5,321 bases of DNA from the NCBI GenBank assembly GCA_016789245.1, contig JAEURM010000158.1, positions 1-5,321 on the forward strand. The letters run 5' to 3'. The position numbers were made by a program, and so were the translations under genes. The notes under the pieces were generated by a model, which searched no databases, was not told where the DNA came from, and was given only the letters and a program-made list of their open reading frames with translations. The stretch comes from Anaerolineales bacterium. GTDB lineage: Bacteria > Chloroflexota > Anaerolineae > Anaerolineales > UBA6663. This document shows positions 5,119 through 5,321 of this stretch, piece after piece (position 1 is the first letter of the stretch; each line of letters starts with the position of its first letter).

Positions 5119-5321
5119 ATGGAAACGGCAATCATCCAAAAGCTGGCCGCGTTGAATGCGGAATTTTACGAAGCGCACGGTGAGAACTTTGCGGATACGC
5201 GTCCGCGCTTGCCCAGCGGCACCGAATGGCCGCAGATTGACGGCGAGCCCGCCGACTTCCTGGCCCAGATCGACTGCGCCAGCCTGCCCCCCGCATTGTG
5301 GAACGGACTGGGGCCGCGCGA
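5119..5321 (+). CDS. 5' part of an unassigned gene; methyltransferase-like start running into a DUF1963-like segment
   Basis: An ATG at 5119 opens a frame that runs off the right edge after 67 full codons. The first ~30 residues (METAIIQKLAALNAEFYEAH, then GENFADTRPRL) resemble the LNxxFYxxxxxxFxxTRxRL opening of a class I SAM-dependent methyltransferase group common in Chloroflexota. From about residue 32 the sequence (LPSGTEWPQIDGEPADFLAQ, then IDCASLPPALW, then NGLGPR) instead resembles the DUF1963/YwqG family, whose members carry an LP-GT-WP motif followed by FLAQID-A-LP. Both comparisons are from memory. GC content is about 54% over 5121-5210 and about 70% over 5221-5321, with third-position GC rising from roughly two thirds to nearly 90%. 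A genuine fusion, a transferred segment, or a chimeric contig end would all fit. The start codon lacks a Shine-Dalgarno site. Confidence 0.5.
   Translation, partial: METAIIQKLAALNAEFYEAHGENFADTRPRLPSGTEWPQIDGEPADFLAQIDCASLPPALWNGLGPR

Noticed and set aside
4526..5155. 209-codon plus-strand frame opposite the elp3 start
   Set aside because: It is antisense to conserved elp3 for most of its length, and its end (a TDLTDITDFTEE-like peptide) is just translation of the 9-nt periodic repeat.

Overview
This window carries six protein-coding genes and reads as ordinary chromosomal DNA from a mid-GC bacterium, probably a member of the Chloroflexota. That placement is an inference. It rests on the style of the proteins: a tandem META-domain protein, a stand-alone bacterial Elp3 of the type known from Dehalococcoides, a DoxX protein, and a dihydroflavonol-reductase-like epimerase. 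No rRNA, tRNA, CRISPR array, transposase or phage gene is visible. Genes are cut at both ends, so the window may be a whole short contig.

Layout from left to right. (1) The 3' part of a double META/HslJ-domain protein on the + strand (1-666). (2) A strong hairpin terminator at 703-736, followed by a two-gene minus-strand operon: a TetR/AcrR regulator (1729-2415) and, overlapping it by the 4-base ATGA, an extended-SDR NAD-dependent epimerase/reductase (749-1732). A good sigma70-like promoter sits so close to the TetR start that its mRNA is probably leaderless. (3) A single minus-strand DoxX-family membrane protein (2543-3130) with its own terminator (2475-2512). Its 234-bp upstream region holds a clear Shine-Dalgarno site, a small hairpin with a GNRA loop, and a 31-bp imperfect palindrome that looks like an operator. 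(4) A minus-strand elp3 (3365-4990), the radical SAM/GNAT tRNA wobble-uridine modification enzyme, with its terminator at 3293-3321. (5) A 128-bp divergent intergenic region with an 85-bp inverted repeat built of 9-nt units. (6) The start of a + strand gene (5119 to the window end) whose composition and apparent family affinity change about 100 bases after its start.

The genes do not form one pathway. The only coupled unit is TetR plus epimerase, where the regulator probably controls its own operon. No new multi-gene system is evident. The most interesting material is non-coding: a 26-bp REP-like element flanked exactly by 11-bp direct repeats at the elp3 stop codon, the 9-nt-periodic inverted repeat upstream of elp3, the palindrome upstream of doxX, and the possible chimeric or fused gene at the right edge.
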